64,000 nt of DNA from Hemibagrus wyckioides (GCF_019097595.1 NC_080712.1:21138646-21202645), one strand, 5' to 3'; positions 47,840 to 60,868 are shown, numbered from the stretch's first letter. Numbers and translations are program-made. Notes: generated by a model not told the origin, from the letters alone.

Positions 47840-50800
47840 TTTATTCTGCATTTTTCTTCTGATTGGTTTTTGTAAATGATCATTGCCAATCCCCAAGTCG
47901 TTCCTGAAAATTAGAACCTGGAGTTAACATATTATCAAATTATACTTCGCTTACTGGATGAATTCCAGCCACCTGGTCTCTGTTTGTCTTAAATTAAACC
48001 AGCGAGATAACATGGATTTATGGCAGTTTGATAACTTTATAAAAGGCAATGGCAGAGCAAAGGTCTTCTAAGGCACAAAGATGTTAGAACAAATTCATTA
48101 GAGATCACAAAGTCTTCTTTCAGTTGTATGGTTGCAACCTTTTTGGTTTGGATATCTTCTTTGTGTATTTGTAGCACCAATGAATGAATGAATGAAACCT
48201 TCAATCAGTCTATTTACGTTGGAAGGGTATCACCTAAATAACAATATATCTAGGTGATTAGATTTATGGTAGAGTCTTGATGAAATTTGCCATTTATGAG
48301 GCATTTACATGTGGTTTGCTAAATCATGTTTAGATTTATTTGCTCTTCAGACCCAGGATTGGCCTTTTCCTCCTGCCTTGGCTCCATGCATGTGTTAATG
48401 ATCTTCCCTTTAGACTCCTTATGGTCTGAGGCCAATTGCTCAGGTTAATTGTGAAGAACTTTTGAAACACAAAGAAGATTTCTCACGCATACTCAATGAT
48501 GTACATTTTAAAAAACCACCAGCACACACCCAAGAAAAGTTTCCTGTAAAAGCCAGCAATTCTGCAGTCACAAATGACATAAAATGGTGTAGTTATGTCT
48601 GGAACAATGAAGGAAGTTACAAATGTCTGGAATCACATAATGTATATTTAGAACTATCTACAAAAGTAATTATTTGTTTTATAATGTTAATCATGCATCT
48701 CATGAATTTCCTTTGTCACTATCCTGTGAATAAATTAGCTTAAAACTGCTTAAAAAATGTCATATACTATATATGTGATATATCCATTAAAGGATATATG
48801 ACTATATTCTTTAATGCTTTAATTTAATAGTGTAACAGACTTTAGAGTGAAATTCATTACTAAGGCCATTATTGTGGCTTGGGCTTAACTGAAATAAACA
48901 TTCTGGTGTGGCTGATATAATCTTGTCTGAGTGTGCATTTGTGAGAGGGTGGGGGAGCCGTGACCTCAGCTTGGTGCTGTCGACTCGAGCTATACTGCCG
49001 TTTCATTACTGCTCAGTTTGGATGGGGGTTTGTTCCCTTGAGCCTCCACTTTACACCCCAGCCAGGAAGATCATTATTCCTTACAGACACTCTTAATGGG
49101 TCAATGCACATACATAATGCTTTCATAAGCTATTATGCTGAGACCACCCCAATGTACATTGACTTAAATGTTAGGCCAGCAGATATGAAATGCAATACAT
49201 GAATTTCTTTTTTTAGTAGATGAGGCACTATTTAATTTAGATCTTAAAAGACTCAAATTTAGAAAATCTAGTTACTGGTTACTGTGTTAGGATCTTAGTT
49301 TTACAGTAGGCCACATTAGATCTGGATGCTGGATATTCAGAATGATTTATTATTATGTTTATAATGAATCCAAAACATCATATTCCAGTTCTTATACATA
49401 AATTACTTTAAATATTTTAGTTGAATAACCTGGGGAAATGCTTGAACATAAGCTTCCTCATTTAGCCACTAAAATGAGTAGAAATTTGCAATTTGCTGCA
49501 TGCTAATCCTATTGAATACAATATGTGAACGTGTGTAAGGTTGTCCCTGCCCAACCAATGTTTAGCTCACACACCCTGACCAACCCTGCCATCCTAGTGT
49601 AAACCCTAATGGCACGTTTTTACATGTAAGCAAATAGCTATCTATAGAACTGCCTGAGCTTGCCTCTGGAGCTCCTTTACAGGGGGCCAGTTCAACTAGT
49701 TTTTACTCCTAACTGAATTTGAATTTCTTAACTCTCTATTGTTAAGCACATAACTGAAAAATCTGAAATATATTCAATCACATATTTTTTTCTTAGTAAA
49801 GGGCCATTAAAACTGTCCTTGACACTTAAACACATATATGATTACATCTCAGAAAAAAAAAGGGAAAGGGGGGTGTTTTTCACAAAGGGATGTTTTTGTT
49901 TGGTTTGCTTCCCAATACCTATTTAACCATAAACCTAATGTTCCTTCAGACATTAAATTAGGAGCAGAGTAAGAACAGTAATAGTAAACGTAGTATGGTG
50001 GCCTTTTGGTGTGTTTTGAATCAACCACAGCAAGGAGGACAAAAGAAGAGAAGATCTAGAAAAGAATAAGAATAAGAATAAGAATAAGAATAAGAATAAG
50101 AATAAGAATAAGAATAAGAATAAGAATAAGAATAAACATTGAAAAATAATAATATCTAATACTGCATACCCACGAAAATGTTGTGAATGAGCTATGATAT
50201 ATTTGTAAAGGCACAAAGGCAGAAAAAGTGCTTTAATATGAGAGTTAGCTTCCAACTTCAACACAAAAAAGTTTGAATGGCATCCTAGCTACTGTGTTTT
50301 TTAAAATGGAGACATGTATTTAGGGCTGTTTAACCCAGGGTCAGTATAAGACATGTTATACATCCATTTCTGTAATAGTGCATTAGTCTTTTAGGCTAGA
50401 TTGAATTTTTTTTAACGTATTAATATTATACTTGTATTACAGTTAAAGCTACAGGTCATGATGCACACTATTTCCTTTTTAATTGGTTTGACTTGAGGCA
50501 TTTTACATGACCATCATCTTGTGTGTTGTGCACTGGTAATTTTTTACAATTATTCCAAAATATCTGAGTATTAAACAGGACAAAGTGTGTTGTTTTAACC
50601 ATGCTTACCGCTCCCCCAACGCTTCTCACAGCTTCTTTGTACTGAATTTGGAGGGATCTTGTCAAACAGGGGACAGCTGCTTCTGGAGACCAAGCGGTTG
50701 CTATGACATGTAGAAAGTAGGATTGTGTCTGTTTGGAAAATCGGGAAAGAAAGTGTTTTACCCAACCATTAACTATAACATTTCATCTTGAAAACTCTTT

Positions 50801-51240
50801 TGTTCTCAGAGTGCCACTGTAAAGGGGACATATTCTGGAGGTATTAAGATAGTCTATTAACAATAGTCCCATAAATAGTTTCACCATTTATTCCAAGAAT
50901 AGGTTTAAAGGGTATTTTTGTGTCTAAAATCTCACTGACTACAATGTTTCAGGCTTTGGTGACAAAAACAACACACTGTCTCCTACCATAGATACATACA
51001 ATGGCGTTTAAATGCCAATATCAATCACAAAGCCAATCCAGTATATAGTGTTTAAAAGTATGATGATTACAGATGTGATACAAGGCGACAGCGCATGTAT
51101 ACTATATTTTTACTAATCTTATACTTCTATGACGATTAGTTATATTACCGTAAATATTATTAATAGACTGGTAGCATTTTTGTATAAATTCAAGTGCTAC
51201 AGTTTAAACCTTTATTTTTGAGATTATGGTACGGGCCAAG
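47840..51240. other. cdc25b upstream intergenic region
   Basis: Mostly unique AT-rich sequence. Blocks at 48330-48480 and 48900-49100 are more balanced in composition and may be regulatory. One hexanucleotide array at 50060. Confidence 0.35.
50060..50135. repeat. (AAGAAT)n hexanucleotide array
   Basis: About 12 exact units. Confidence 0.97.
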
Positions 51241-51600
51241 CGTGGTTCCTGCCTTACTATTGGCTGAGCTCTTGTTGAGGGCGTGTACAAGCCTGGCTTG
51301 AATCGTTCCGCGGGAAAAAGCTTCTCCTTTCTATACGAATATTTTTACTTACTGCCGCCCGTAAAGTCAAAGACAGAAGGTCATTGGATGTAGTGACACG
51401 TGTGCTAATCGTTGATTGGCCAAAGCGTGTGCCTGTCATGCCGACTTTTTTAAAGAACACCGCGGAGGAAAAAAACAAGCGCCTCTGATTGGACAGATCA
51501 GATGTATCGAGATCGCTGATTGGTCGTACGGATTGCCGCTCGTGGGCTGCCTATTTTGAACATAAATAAGGGCTAACCTCGGCACTTCTTTTTCTCACAG
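51240..51600 (+). promoter_or_regulatory. cdc25b: cdc25b cell-cycle promoter
   Basis: Five inverted CCAAT boxes (ATTGG) lie at 51259, 51383, 51415, 51488 and 51519. The second and third are 32 bp apart and the last two 31 bp apart, the spacing usual for NF-Y-driven mitotic genes. An E2F-like palindrome TTCCGCGGGAAA is at 51306-51317 and a CACGTG E-box at 51397-51402. TTTGAA at 51555-51560, directly before an ATAAATAA TATA-like stretch, is a CHR candidate 36 bp downstream of the last CCAAT box. NF-Y plus CHR control of G2/M genes is established; use here is inferred. Confidence 0.7.
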
Positions 51601-51898
51601 CAGAGTTTGGAATGGGTCAGAGAGAGTGCGCTTGATGCGATAGCTCTCTGTCAAGACGAAACAAAGAAAATGACCTTTTAATTTATAATGATCATTTTAA
51701 TTCGGACTTTTTAGTTATAGGCGTCGACGTCATGTGCGGTTCTGCAGCGTGTTTTTATTCACCCTAAACAAAATTGTTTATGGACTGGTTGCTAACAAGC
51801 TAACCTTTTTTGTTTGTTAAGAGCGACTGCCGCCTGCAGTCCGAACACTGGCTGAAATTTATTTCTGAACTGCCCTCTGACATCGCGAAAGTGTAAAA
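51601..51898 (+). promoter_or_regulatory. cdc25b: cdc25b 5' leader with six short uORFs
   Basis: If transcription starts near 51600, the leader holds six upstream ATGs, each closed before the main ATG: 51612-51635, 51635-51640, 51670-51681, 51688-51714, 51732-51767 and 51780-51803. The first two overlap as TGATG, the second being only ATG-CGA-TAG. The main ATG at 51899 has a good context (aaaATGG). The exact transcription start and any intron in the leader are unknown. Confidence 0.55.
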
Positions 51899-54800
51899 AT
51901 GGAGATCATCGAAACTGCAAGCGACGTCAGGCCTGTTAGCCCTGAGCTTGGAGCAGGCCCTGACTCGGTCCCCAGAGTTTCCAGGCCAGCTCTGCCCGAG
52001 ATTGGGCTGAGGGGCTCCCCCTGCATCAAAAACCTCTTCTCCCCCGGAACTACCACTGTGCTGTCTCCTGTGACTAATTTAACACTCAACATGGACAATC
52101 TCGCTGTTCTCGAAGGGTGAGCATTACAGACTTACAGCAGTTCTCGTTTTAGTCGCTAGTATTTGTGAATGTTATTTCCATCTAGCAGGTCTGGTCCGCT
52201 TGCTAACACTTTAGCCAGCTAGTGCTTCTTACTTCCTCTTCTCAAGAGCCGTTTTGCAGCGCGCTTAAGCTTTTAGCTATGCGAGGAAGGAAATCTGTTG
52301 GTTATTAGCAATTTAATATTTTGAGTAATTAAGTAATTGTGTTTTGTTAGGCAATGTGAAACACCCAAAAGGAAGAAAATGGAGAAAAATGTGCCCTTGC
52401 TGAAGATTCCATCATTCGCTTCCGACACCTCTTCAGATGCAGGTGAAGTCCGTCGCCCTCTTCGCTCTCATATCAATCATTTCATTGGTAGTAATGACTG
52501 GAACGGGACTGTTTTTCCTCCCAAAATGTAAATGTGCATTAGTGGGGTGTCGTACATTTTACTTTGTAGTATGCTCATGTCACTGAAAAGTAGCTGCAGA
52601 TATGTAGGCTGACTTGTTCTCTCCATCTCGTGTTTCAGGACTGGGCCTGGACTCTCCCAGCCCTGTTGACTCAGTTGAAGCCGAACAGAGGTGAGTTGTA
52701 CTGACTGACACGGGAATATTTCTGCAAGCTGTTTTATCATGCTTATGAAGTTTGGACAAGCAAATGCATTATAGTTTAAATTGTCCCGTGAAGCAGTCTC
52801 CAACTGAGCTTTCAGCATCCACAGTGTTGTCTCTGGGCCAGCACCCCCCTTCCCATTGCCTGTTGGCCTTTTCTGTGTGCTATTCGTCTATTACCAGAAA
52901 TATAGTATGTTAAACTAATGTTTTGTTTAGATGGGTCACATTTATGTTGTACAACTTATAGTCCATTATTGTACCAAATTAAAAATTGACCACATGGATG
53001 TCACATTAGCAGGGAGACTGGAAACACTGGAACAGCTATTTCAGTGTTTGTGGTGATTAATGGTAGACTACATCTGGCTTGTAATTCAGAATGCCAATGG
53101 GATTCATGTTTATGATTGTTTCTGTTATTTGGCTTATTAAGATTTACAGTCCATACATGTCTTATTGTGGTCTCATGTGACTGTTGGGCTTGAGGATTGT
53201 AAATCTAATCCCAGTGTATGGTAGGGTTTGGTAGCTTTTGGGGATTGGACTGTGATGTGGCAACTGCATTTATGACTTATTGGGCCTGTTGGCTTATAGA
53301 AATGGGGTCACATCGCTTGTTTAGGTAAAAGATGTGCTGTGAAGGATGTGATGAGTAAACACATTTCACTTCAGCAGCACATGTGCCAGCTGAAAACTTG
53401 TGACTACTTATTCTACATTACTGATATTGCGGCAGCCGATCTTTCTGTAGACATCTGCCATTCTAGACTGAGTCGTGCTACCTTTTTGACCAATTACTAT
53501 TTGTGAAGATCCCATTCATCTCCAGCCCCCTTTTGACTAGCAGCTGTTTGTTACCCATGTGGTGGTGGGTGCCTTTGCACAAAGCACAGGGGGGTTGGGT
53601 GTATGGACTGGCACACTTCAGTTTTTTTTTTTTTTTTGAATGGAGCAGCATGGATAGCGTGTGCTCGTCTAGGCCGATGTAATGAAAGGAGGCCCCCCAT
53701 CAACCTGGCTGCACTCGGCTCACTAATTCTCCCTTTTCCTCTTCCCCAAAGGACACACGATTTTTTTTCCCTCCCCCTTTCAAGGCGCTATTCATTCTGT
53801 GTTCTGACAAAGGGGGCTTGCTTTAGGGGTTAGTGTTGTGTGGGCATATGGTTGATTAGAAAACCCTTCTAATAGGAGCTCTTTAGCATACAGGTGGGGA
53901 TCACAATGTGTTTAACCCCCAGTGTGTGGTTAGGGGCCCAGTCTTGGAATGTAAATAAGTTAAGTTGTTTTGTGTCCTTAATTTTGTGTTCTGTTTTACA
54001 GACTCCTCTCAGGCATACATCTAACTTTGTATTTGCTCTCCCTTTCAGGTTTGAGCAGGCCATACAAAATGCTACAAGAGTGATAAATGAGTAAGTTGAA
54101 GATTTTCTTTTGAACACAAAATGAAACTTGTATTTGTTTTAAAAGACTGAAATTGTAATTTTTTTTGTTTGTTTTAAACAGAAGAGTGCCAATTCGCAGG
54201 ATTAACTCATTGCCGGTAAGTATATAGATTGGTGCTATTAAGGCAAGCGTCTGGTGTTTGATAAGCTTTGCTTTATTTATCTGAAAACTCAACAGTTTTT
54301 CATACTTTGATTTTTGTATGTAGCTGCAGTTGCTAGGTCTCAGTCCCAATCTGAAGAGTAAAGATTCTGATATGCCTCGCTATGGTGTCTTTAGCCAGAG
54401 CTGCACACTCAGCTTTGATAACAAGGAGAACCTGCATGATGTAAGTCTTTGATGCAAGACACATTTAAGATCTTTAACACCAAAAGTCTTTTTAGCGATA
54501 CCTGTCTAACTTTTGCATTCTTATGTAGACAAGTTTTGAATTTAAGAAGCCCACCAAGCCTGTTTCTCGCTGTCGAATGCGTTCAGCTGGAGAGACAAAG
54601 GAAGCTTTTGCTAGCCGACCCAACTCTGCTCCTGCTCTTATGGTAACAGTGGTTTCAGTATTGCATTGTAATTGGTATTTTTGATGATAAATATGTATGG
54701 TGACTTAATTCTCTCTCACATCCACAGCTTTCTCCTACCTCATCTAATCAGCTAGCCTCACCAGATAGTGACAGTCCCTTCACACTGCAACGCACATCGT

Positions 54801-56521
54801 TCACCAGCTTTCCTAATGATGACGATGATGGCTTTTTAGATGTGCTTGATGATGTGGAGGTGATGTTTTGTTGGGGAAAAGATGATGTAAATTTGAAGGG
54901 CTGGGATTGTGTAACAATCAAAAGGTAAATAAACCGGCTAAATGTTTGTGTATTTTTGCTTTCTCTGACTCTGATAGACTGACTCTGAGGTACCTATGGG
55001 AATGGCCAGTTTGCTCACAGCTCCTCTGGTTGCTGACCAAAGCTTAGACGTTACAGACTCGGTATGTGGTTTTTTTTTTTTTTTTATTATTATTATTTTT
55101 TTTTTTTTTTTTTTTCTTAAATTTATATGCTTCTGACTGATTTGATGAACAAATGCTACACTGATTTTGCTCATAGCTGACTTGTTGGCATTGTGTTTGT
55201 GTTATGGTTTTCAGCCGGTTCGATGTCGGCCTCGGGGGCTGTTTCGTTCACCATCGATGCCAACAGGATGCCGTGCGCCACTTAAAAGACCAGATAGGCC
55301 CAGAGATGAGAACACTCCTGTACGTGTTAAGAGGAGGAGGAGTGTTGCTGGGTCGCACGTCACTGCCATGGAGCAGGAGGATGCTGTTCCCCAACAGGTA
55401 AGACGTGTGACCATGTGCAGCTATGCCAAATGATTGATACATCTACACTCTAAACTTCTCCCCTCTTTCTTTCTCTTTTTTTTTTTTTTAAACAGGTTCA
55501 GCGCTCAAAATCTTTTAATCATACAGAGATAGAAAGACTGTTGGATGCTGACCCCAGTAATGTAATTGGAGATTTTACCAAGGTAAGTGCGTCTGAACAA
55601 CTACTCTCTGGCTAAAATTGTTTCTAGGCTATATTTTATATTAAGTTTGCCTTTTTTTCTATTTATATTTTTGTAGCCTCCTGCCTTGCCCACAGTGGAT
55701 GGAAAACACCAAGACTTGAAATACATCACTCCAGAAATTGTAAGCATTCACTCGATATATTTGGAAATTTATTGGATGATATTCTTTTTTGGATTATGTT
55801 AAATTTTTTTCCCCCTTCCTTTGTGCTCTCAGATGTGTGCAGCAATGAACAGACAGTTCAGTGATGTGGTGGAAAGGCTGTTCATCATTGACTGTCGTTA
55901 TCCATATGAGTATGATGGAGGGCACATCAAGGTGAGGATGATGGTGCTGTTCTTTTTGTTGATGTATAGGCAACTTTTGAAGCTGTCCACAAAAGTTATA
56001 TATTGAGCAGTACACTAAATCTGATATTTTGAATGTTGTTCTCAGGGTGCTCTAAACTTACATCAAGAAGACCAGGTTGAGGAGTGCTTTTTCAAACAGC
56101 CCATTCTGTCAAACTGCCCTGAAAAACGTGTGCTGCTGGTGTTCCATTGTGAGTTTTCTTCCGAACGTGGCCCACGAATGTGTCGCTTTGTGCGCGAGAG
56201 AGATCGTGTCCTCAATGACTATCCGAATCTCCATTACCCTGAATTGTACATACTAAAGGGAGGCTACAAAGACTTTTTTCGCCTACATAAGGTGTGTGAT
56301 CTTGTTTCCAAGTGATTTTTGTATTCCATGGCGGGTGTGGTGGTGTTTAGATCTTTACTGATTTGTGTGTTAATGTGCAGATGGAATGTGAGCCCCAGGA
56401 ATACAGGCCGATGATTCATGAGGACTTTAAGGATGATCTGAAGAAGTTTCGCCTTAAGAGTCGGACATGGGCCGGAGAGCGCAGCAAAAGAGACATGTAC
56501 AGCCGCCTTAAAAAGCTCTGA
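51899..56521 (+). CDS. cdc25b: cdc25b, M-phase inducer (Cdk-activating) dual-specificity phosphatase, 15 exons
   Basis: Exons: 51899-52116, 52351-52442, 52639-52690, 54049-54090, 54182-54215, 54324-54440, 54529-54642, 54728-54859, 54978-55061, 55215-55397, 55496-55582, 55677-55739, 55833-55931, 56046-56291, 56381-56521. All joins keep frame: 1704 nt, 567 residues, close to the usual CDC25B length. The N-terminus has [15 protein letters not shown], typical of CDC25B. The regulatory half includes RRINSLP, a KEN box (DNKENLHD), a 14-3-3-type site LFRSPSMP (exon 10) and QRSKSF (exon 11). The rhodanese-type catalytic domain occupies the last 180 residues or so, with [17 protein letters not shown] and the CX5R loop [11 protein letters not shown] (Cys474, Arg480; human Cys473). 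It removes inhibitory phosphates from CDK1/2 to drive G2/M entry. The CDC25B assignment rests on the N-terminus, length and the ap5s1 neighbour. Confidence 0.96.
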
Positions 56522-57545
56522 GGCACAAACATGCGCTCAGGTTTACTGCCTAATCTCACTCACACTGTGTTCACATGATCAGTATGTAACAGTGACCTAA
56601 TGAATTATATATAGTATTGTGTTGGTCAACTGCCCATGGTCAAAAAGCACACTTACTGCCGTAACTCAATCACATTTTACACCATTTTACTATCCCAGTG
56701 GATTACTGCTGCTGGGTTTGTCACCCCTATCTTCTCCCCCGTTTTAGCTGAAGACCTCAAAGCACTTACCTTTCTAGTGTTTATGGTGAAGAGTGCTCCT
56801 TTATTATCTGATGCAAACATAATCTTTGTCCCTGCCAATCTAGGTCTGAGCCATTTCTACAGTTGTAATTACAGTTTGTATTGGAACCAGCCAGTGTTTA
56901 AATGTTCTTATTCAATAATGTACATTCCAATATGGGTCAATATCAGTGTATTTTAAAGAAGGTATTTAACTGTTTTGAAAGATTTTAACAGTTAACTATG
57001 AATGACCAGTGCTGTTTAATTGTTAGAAGGCCTGGGTGTTGGAGTAATAGTGAATGCAGTGTGTGGGTTACTTGGCCATTTTGCACTGCCTTTTTTTTTT
57101 TTTTTTTTAAATATAAATTTATTTCTGATGCTGATCCTGTATTTTGATATTTACTTTGGAAGCATAAAATATTATAGGTGGTGGGAGAAACCATTTTTTA
57201 TAGAAACTGTCTAGAACTGCACTCACTCAGAGGGACAGACTTGGCTGATTGCTGCTGGTCAGCGTGAGATGACCTTAATGTTCACCAAAATGCCCAGCAA
57301 TAAACCTGCATGTAACTTTAGGGCTTTTGTTTATTTTTTATTTTTTTTTTAATAACAAATTGTGTAATTTCCCCCTTCCCTAAATGCCATGTGTAGCATT
57401 CCTTAAATGAGAAATCTGTGTGTAAGATGGTGTATTGAGCCTCTGTGCTTTTGGCCATGTTTGGTCCTGTGTGTGTGCATGTGATCTGATCTGTTAACTG
57501 CAATAACAATGTGATATTGGGGGAATAAACTACTTTCATCTATGC
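56522..57545 (+). terminator. cdc25b: cdc25b 3' UTR with two polyadenylation signals
   Basis: AATAAA hexamers occur at 57299-57304 and 57524-57529, giving a 3' UTR of about 0.8 or 1.0 kb. The region has a T-homopolymer near 57091 and no ORF of note. Which signal is used cannot be decided from sequence. Confidence 0.55.
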
Positions 57546-57549
57546 GTGC

Positions 57550-59377
57550 AAATGAGACTACTTTTGTTTTTCCCCCCCCCCTCTGGGATTTCATGGCACT
57601 TAAAGTTCTGTTGCAATGTGTGTCCACATTTCAAATCCTCCTGTCAGGTTGGGCCTTAAAGATGGTTAAAGTAATTTCAAGAATCTGCCCACGTGAATTT
57701 CATAACCTCTAATGGGGTGTGTGCAGCTGTTTCCATGATGCATTGTAGCCTTATCCGCTACATGATTGTAGCAGATACCAGAATTCAGTTGTATCATCTG
57801 TGTGATGGAGTAAGAGCAAAATGTATAGTAACAATGCTTTTATAAGACATTCAGCACGTTTAGCATATTTTTCTTTGTTTCCATGCTAAATAGCACAGCT
57901 TAGACAGCTGACATTTACGCAAGGAGCCTAGACATGTAAGCAGTACACAAAAGTTCTTTTGTCTTGGGCAGACTCTTGAATGGATGATTAGTTGTGAGTT
58001 CTTCAGAGGTGTCTGCAGCTGTTGTAGTGAACGATCACAGCACTGAAGCATTTTTTACTCACAGATCTAATTAGTAATCAAAAGCAGTGACTCTTTTTTA
58101 TTTGTTTTTCTTTTTACAGCTGCTCTGATGTGTGCATGGCATTGAGAGAACCTGTGCAATCTGTTCTCATACTCCTTTTTCATGTGCAAAATGGTTAAAT
58201 TAATCTATTTAATCGCAATATTTTCTCAATCTGACTAAGCAGGTGAACCTTGTATTGCTGAATCATGTATTTCTGACTTTTTTTTCCTCTTTTTTGTGCC
58301 ATTTACACTGCTGCTGGCTCATGTTAGAAATTTCAAAATGTCTCTAGATGACTGGGCAAGCATTTGGCTTGTCTTAACCATGTGGTTTTAATGCCAAATT
58401 TTATAGCATGGCCTTGAATGACTTTATCAAATAGTTTTGACTATCAAATACGTTAAAAGCTTTTTCTGATCTGCCTGAAAAAATTGTTTTTAATAGACAG
58501 TTTTACAAAGACATACATTTTGTGTTTATATACAATTAGTCAAGAGAAAAATTATTGTATGCAAAAAGTTAATGAATGTTCTATTAGATATTTCATGCTT
58601 GTGGTTTGGTAGAAAACCCAATGAAATTAAAAGCCACAGGCGAGGTTGAGTAAAATAGAATCATGGACATTGTGAGTTTCCATTCAGTGAATCATGCAGT
58701 CAGAGTGCTTCTAAATTTAAAACCATATCCTTTACTGTCAATGCTAGTTTTGGGTTGGAACTGCTACAACAGCCACATCCTGTTATTACTGCAACTCAGT
58801 TGTTCGGAAATTTAACCCATTGTCAGAGAAGATGAGCTTGTCTTTTAATAGCCTAAACATTGTTTGAATGTTTAGTTTATTATACGACAATCCTTCTAAC
58901 CTCATTTAAATTCCTTTTCACATGTGCCTTAACTGGTGCTAATGGAAGTAACACGTCTCCAATACCTTCTTTTAATGACTTTTAGGGGATGTTTTTCTTT
59001 CAGGATCTGGATAAATGCACCATCGTTGTGTAAGACCAACATATGGGTGATCTAAAAGAGCTGTGACCAAAAATTACAGGTTTTATGTCTGCACCTGGGG
59101 GTTTCTTGCTTTTGAAGAGGCCTGCCTTCACAAATTGCACAGATATTCACCACACTAAAAGCTTTTTTTTTTTTGACTCGGCAAAACACTGACAGGAAAA
59201 ATAAAAAATAGTGGAATTACAAGTTTGAATTGAATTTGCTTTCTGTCAGGCCACTAATAAATGACATACTTCTGATAAAAAAAAAAAAACTAGGATGTGG
59301 AGTGAATGTCATCAGTGAAACTAAGCTTTAAAAATTCTAATTTTTTAACTTTTTTTTTTTTTTTTTTGATATTTCAG
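57550..59377. other. Spacer between cdc25b and ap5s1
   Basis: No ORF of note and no recognised repeat family; several T homopolymers. Confidence 0.4.
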
Positions 59378-59432
59378 GTCAAGAAGCTTTTATTGTCATT
59401 TCAACCACACATAGCTGATGCAGTACATAGTG
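59378..59432. repeat. Partial copy of the 2215-2575 repeat
   Basis: Shares tagctgatgcagtac and leads directly into a GATA run and the left arm of an inverted repeat. A continuing piece (ccctggtgctacgtaagaca) reappears at about 59655, after that arm, so the arm looks inserted into this repeat. Confidence 0.5.
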
Positions 59433-59454
59433 AAGATAGATAGATAGATAGATA

Positions 59455-60098
59455 GATACTTTGTTCATCCAAATGGGAAATTTACACATGTAATATTATC
59501 TCCTTCGGTGTTAATCAAAGGTTTTTAGTTTTCAAATAGAACAAAAACAAACTGCACACTTGGATGAGAATAACAATGAAATGTAAAATGCTGTAACATT
59601 TTCTACAGGAAGATTGCGTTCTTGCTTTTGGGTGTGACAAAACTGCACCAGTGACCCTGGTGCTACGTAAGACAACATGAGACTTTAAGTCATAAATCAC
59701 AGTTAAGAAGAAGACTTAGAATTCTGTTAGTTTCTCTCTCATTCCCTTTACTCTCACTTACTGTGGAAGATTTGAGTGATTTGTGCTTCTGCTTGATGGG
59801 CAGCATACATTTGAACTGGGGGGTTTCTTCACTGCAGGGTTAAGTGAGCGTGTCAAGCAGTTGTTAAGTAACAGCTGCCCTGTGTGTTTGCACAGAGACA
59901 TTCAACTGCTGCAGTTGTCACACCCAAAAGCAAGAAAGTAATCTTCCTGTAGAAAATGTTACAGCATTTTGCATTTCACTGTTATTCTCATCCAAGGGTG
60001 CAGTTTGTTTTTGTTCTTTTTGAAAACTAAAAACCTTTGATTAACACCAAAGGAGATATTACATGTGTAAATTTCCCATTGGCATAAATAAAGTATCT
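59455..60098. repeat. Inverted repeat, arms about 190 bp, loop 260 bp
   Basis: Arms 59455-59648 and 59909-60098 are near-identical reverse complements. Both contain ggtgttaatcaaaggttttt or its complement and the cttgcttttgggtgtgaca end. The outer ends carry GATA and CATC-type simple repeats, as in LINE 3' tails. Confidence 0.8.
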
Positions 60099-60540
60099 AA
60101 TCCATCCATCCATCCATCCACCTAGATTGATGTCACTTTTTAATACACTTCATTACTGTAGTAAAACAATATATTTTTTGCATCTTTGTATGTATGAAGA
60201 CGAGGTTTAAGATATTAAACGATATTCTAACCAATTTTATTGTTTAAAAATGTTTTAGTTGAGAATATTTTTGTAACAGCTCTGTGCGTCTCGGTATTTT
60301 GCTCGGTAATTAGAATCAGCCTGAGGTGAGCAAACTCCCCACAGACCAGCTGCTGCTCACTTGCACCATTCATTTGACTTAGTGTCAGATTTAATTAATT
60401 TATTTATAGTTGTTTACTGATTCTCGAAATTGAGAATAATTACCGAGGAAACAGCCTTTGGCCTTAACATCTGTCTTTTAAGCGGTGTTATAATTTAGCA
60501 CCAAGCTCATGCCGCCACCTTGTGTTAGCATGGGTACTCC

Positions 60541-60710
60541 TGTCCTCGGTCACATGACTAAAGCCGGAAATGTTTTTGTTTAACGGTGGAGTGATCAGAT
60601 GGTCTTCGTTTAGTAGACTTTTCACACCAAGACTTGATTTTCTGACATTTCGTAAAGTGTATTGCAATAGAAATGTAGGAAACGTGGTAAGAAATGTAGG
60701 ATTCGCTACG
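60541..60710 (+). promoter_or_regulatory. ap5s1: ap5s1 probable promoter and non-coding first exon
   Basis: A CLEAR-like E-box GTCACATGAC (60549-60558, one mismatch to the TFEB site GTCACGTGAC) is followed by an ETS site CCGGAAAT (60564-60571). Splice donors that could end a leader exon are gtaaga at 60687 and gtatgt at 60711, both upstream of the acceptor at 60856. Position and motifs suggest a housekeeping promoter; the start site is not known. Confidence 0.45.
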
Positions 60711-60868
60711 GTATGTTATGCTAGTTACATTAATTCTGCTAAATGTGTGTCCGTGGACGTTTAATGCAGTCTATTCTAATCTGTAAGTATGGGTGTTGAC
60801 TCTGTTACACTTTATCACATATACTCTTCATTTAATAAGTCTAAATCCTTTTCTAGTTTAAAGAAGTC

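Noticed and set aside
48462..48743. 93-codon open frame
   Set aside because: Starts from a non-ATG codon; no family resemblance and no splice context.
53603..53833. 76-codon plus-strand open frame in cdc25b intron 3
   Set aside because: Within an intron bounded by good splice sites that keep the cdc25b frame; no homology.
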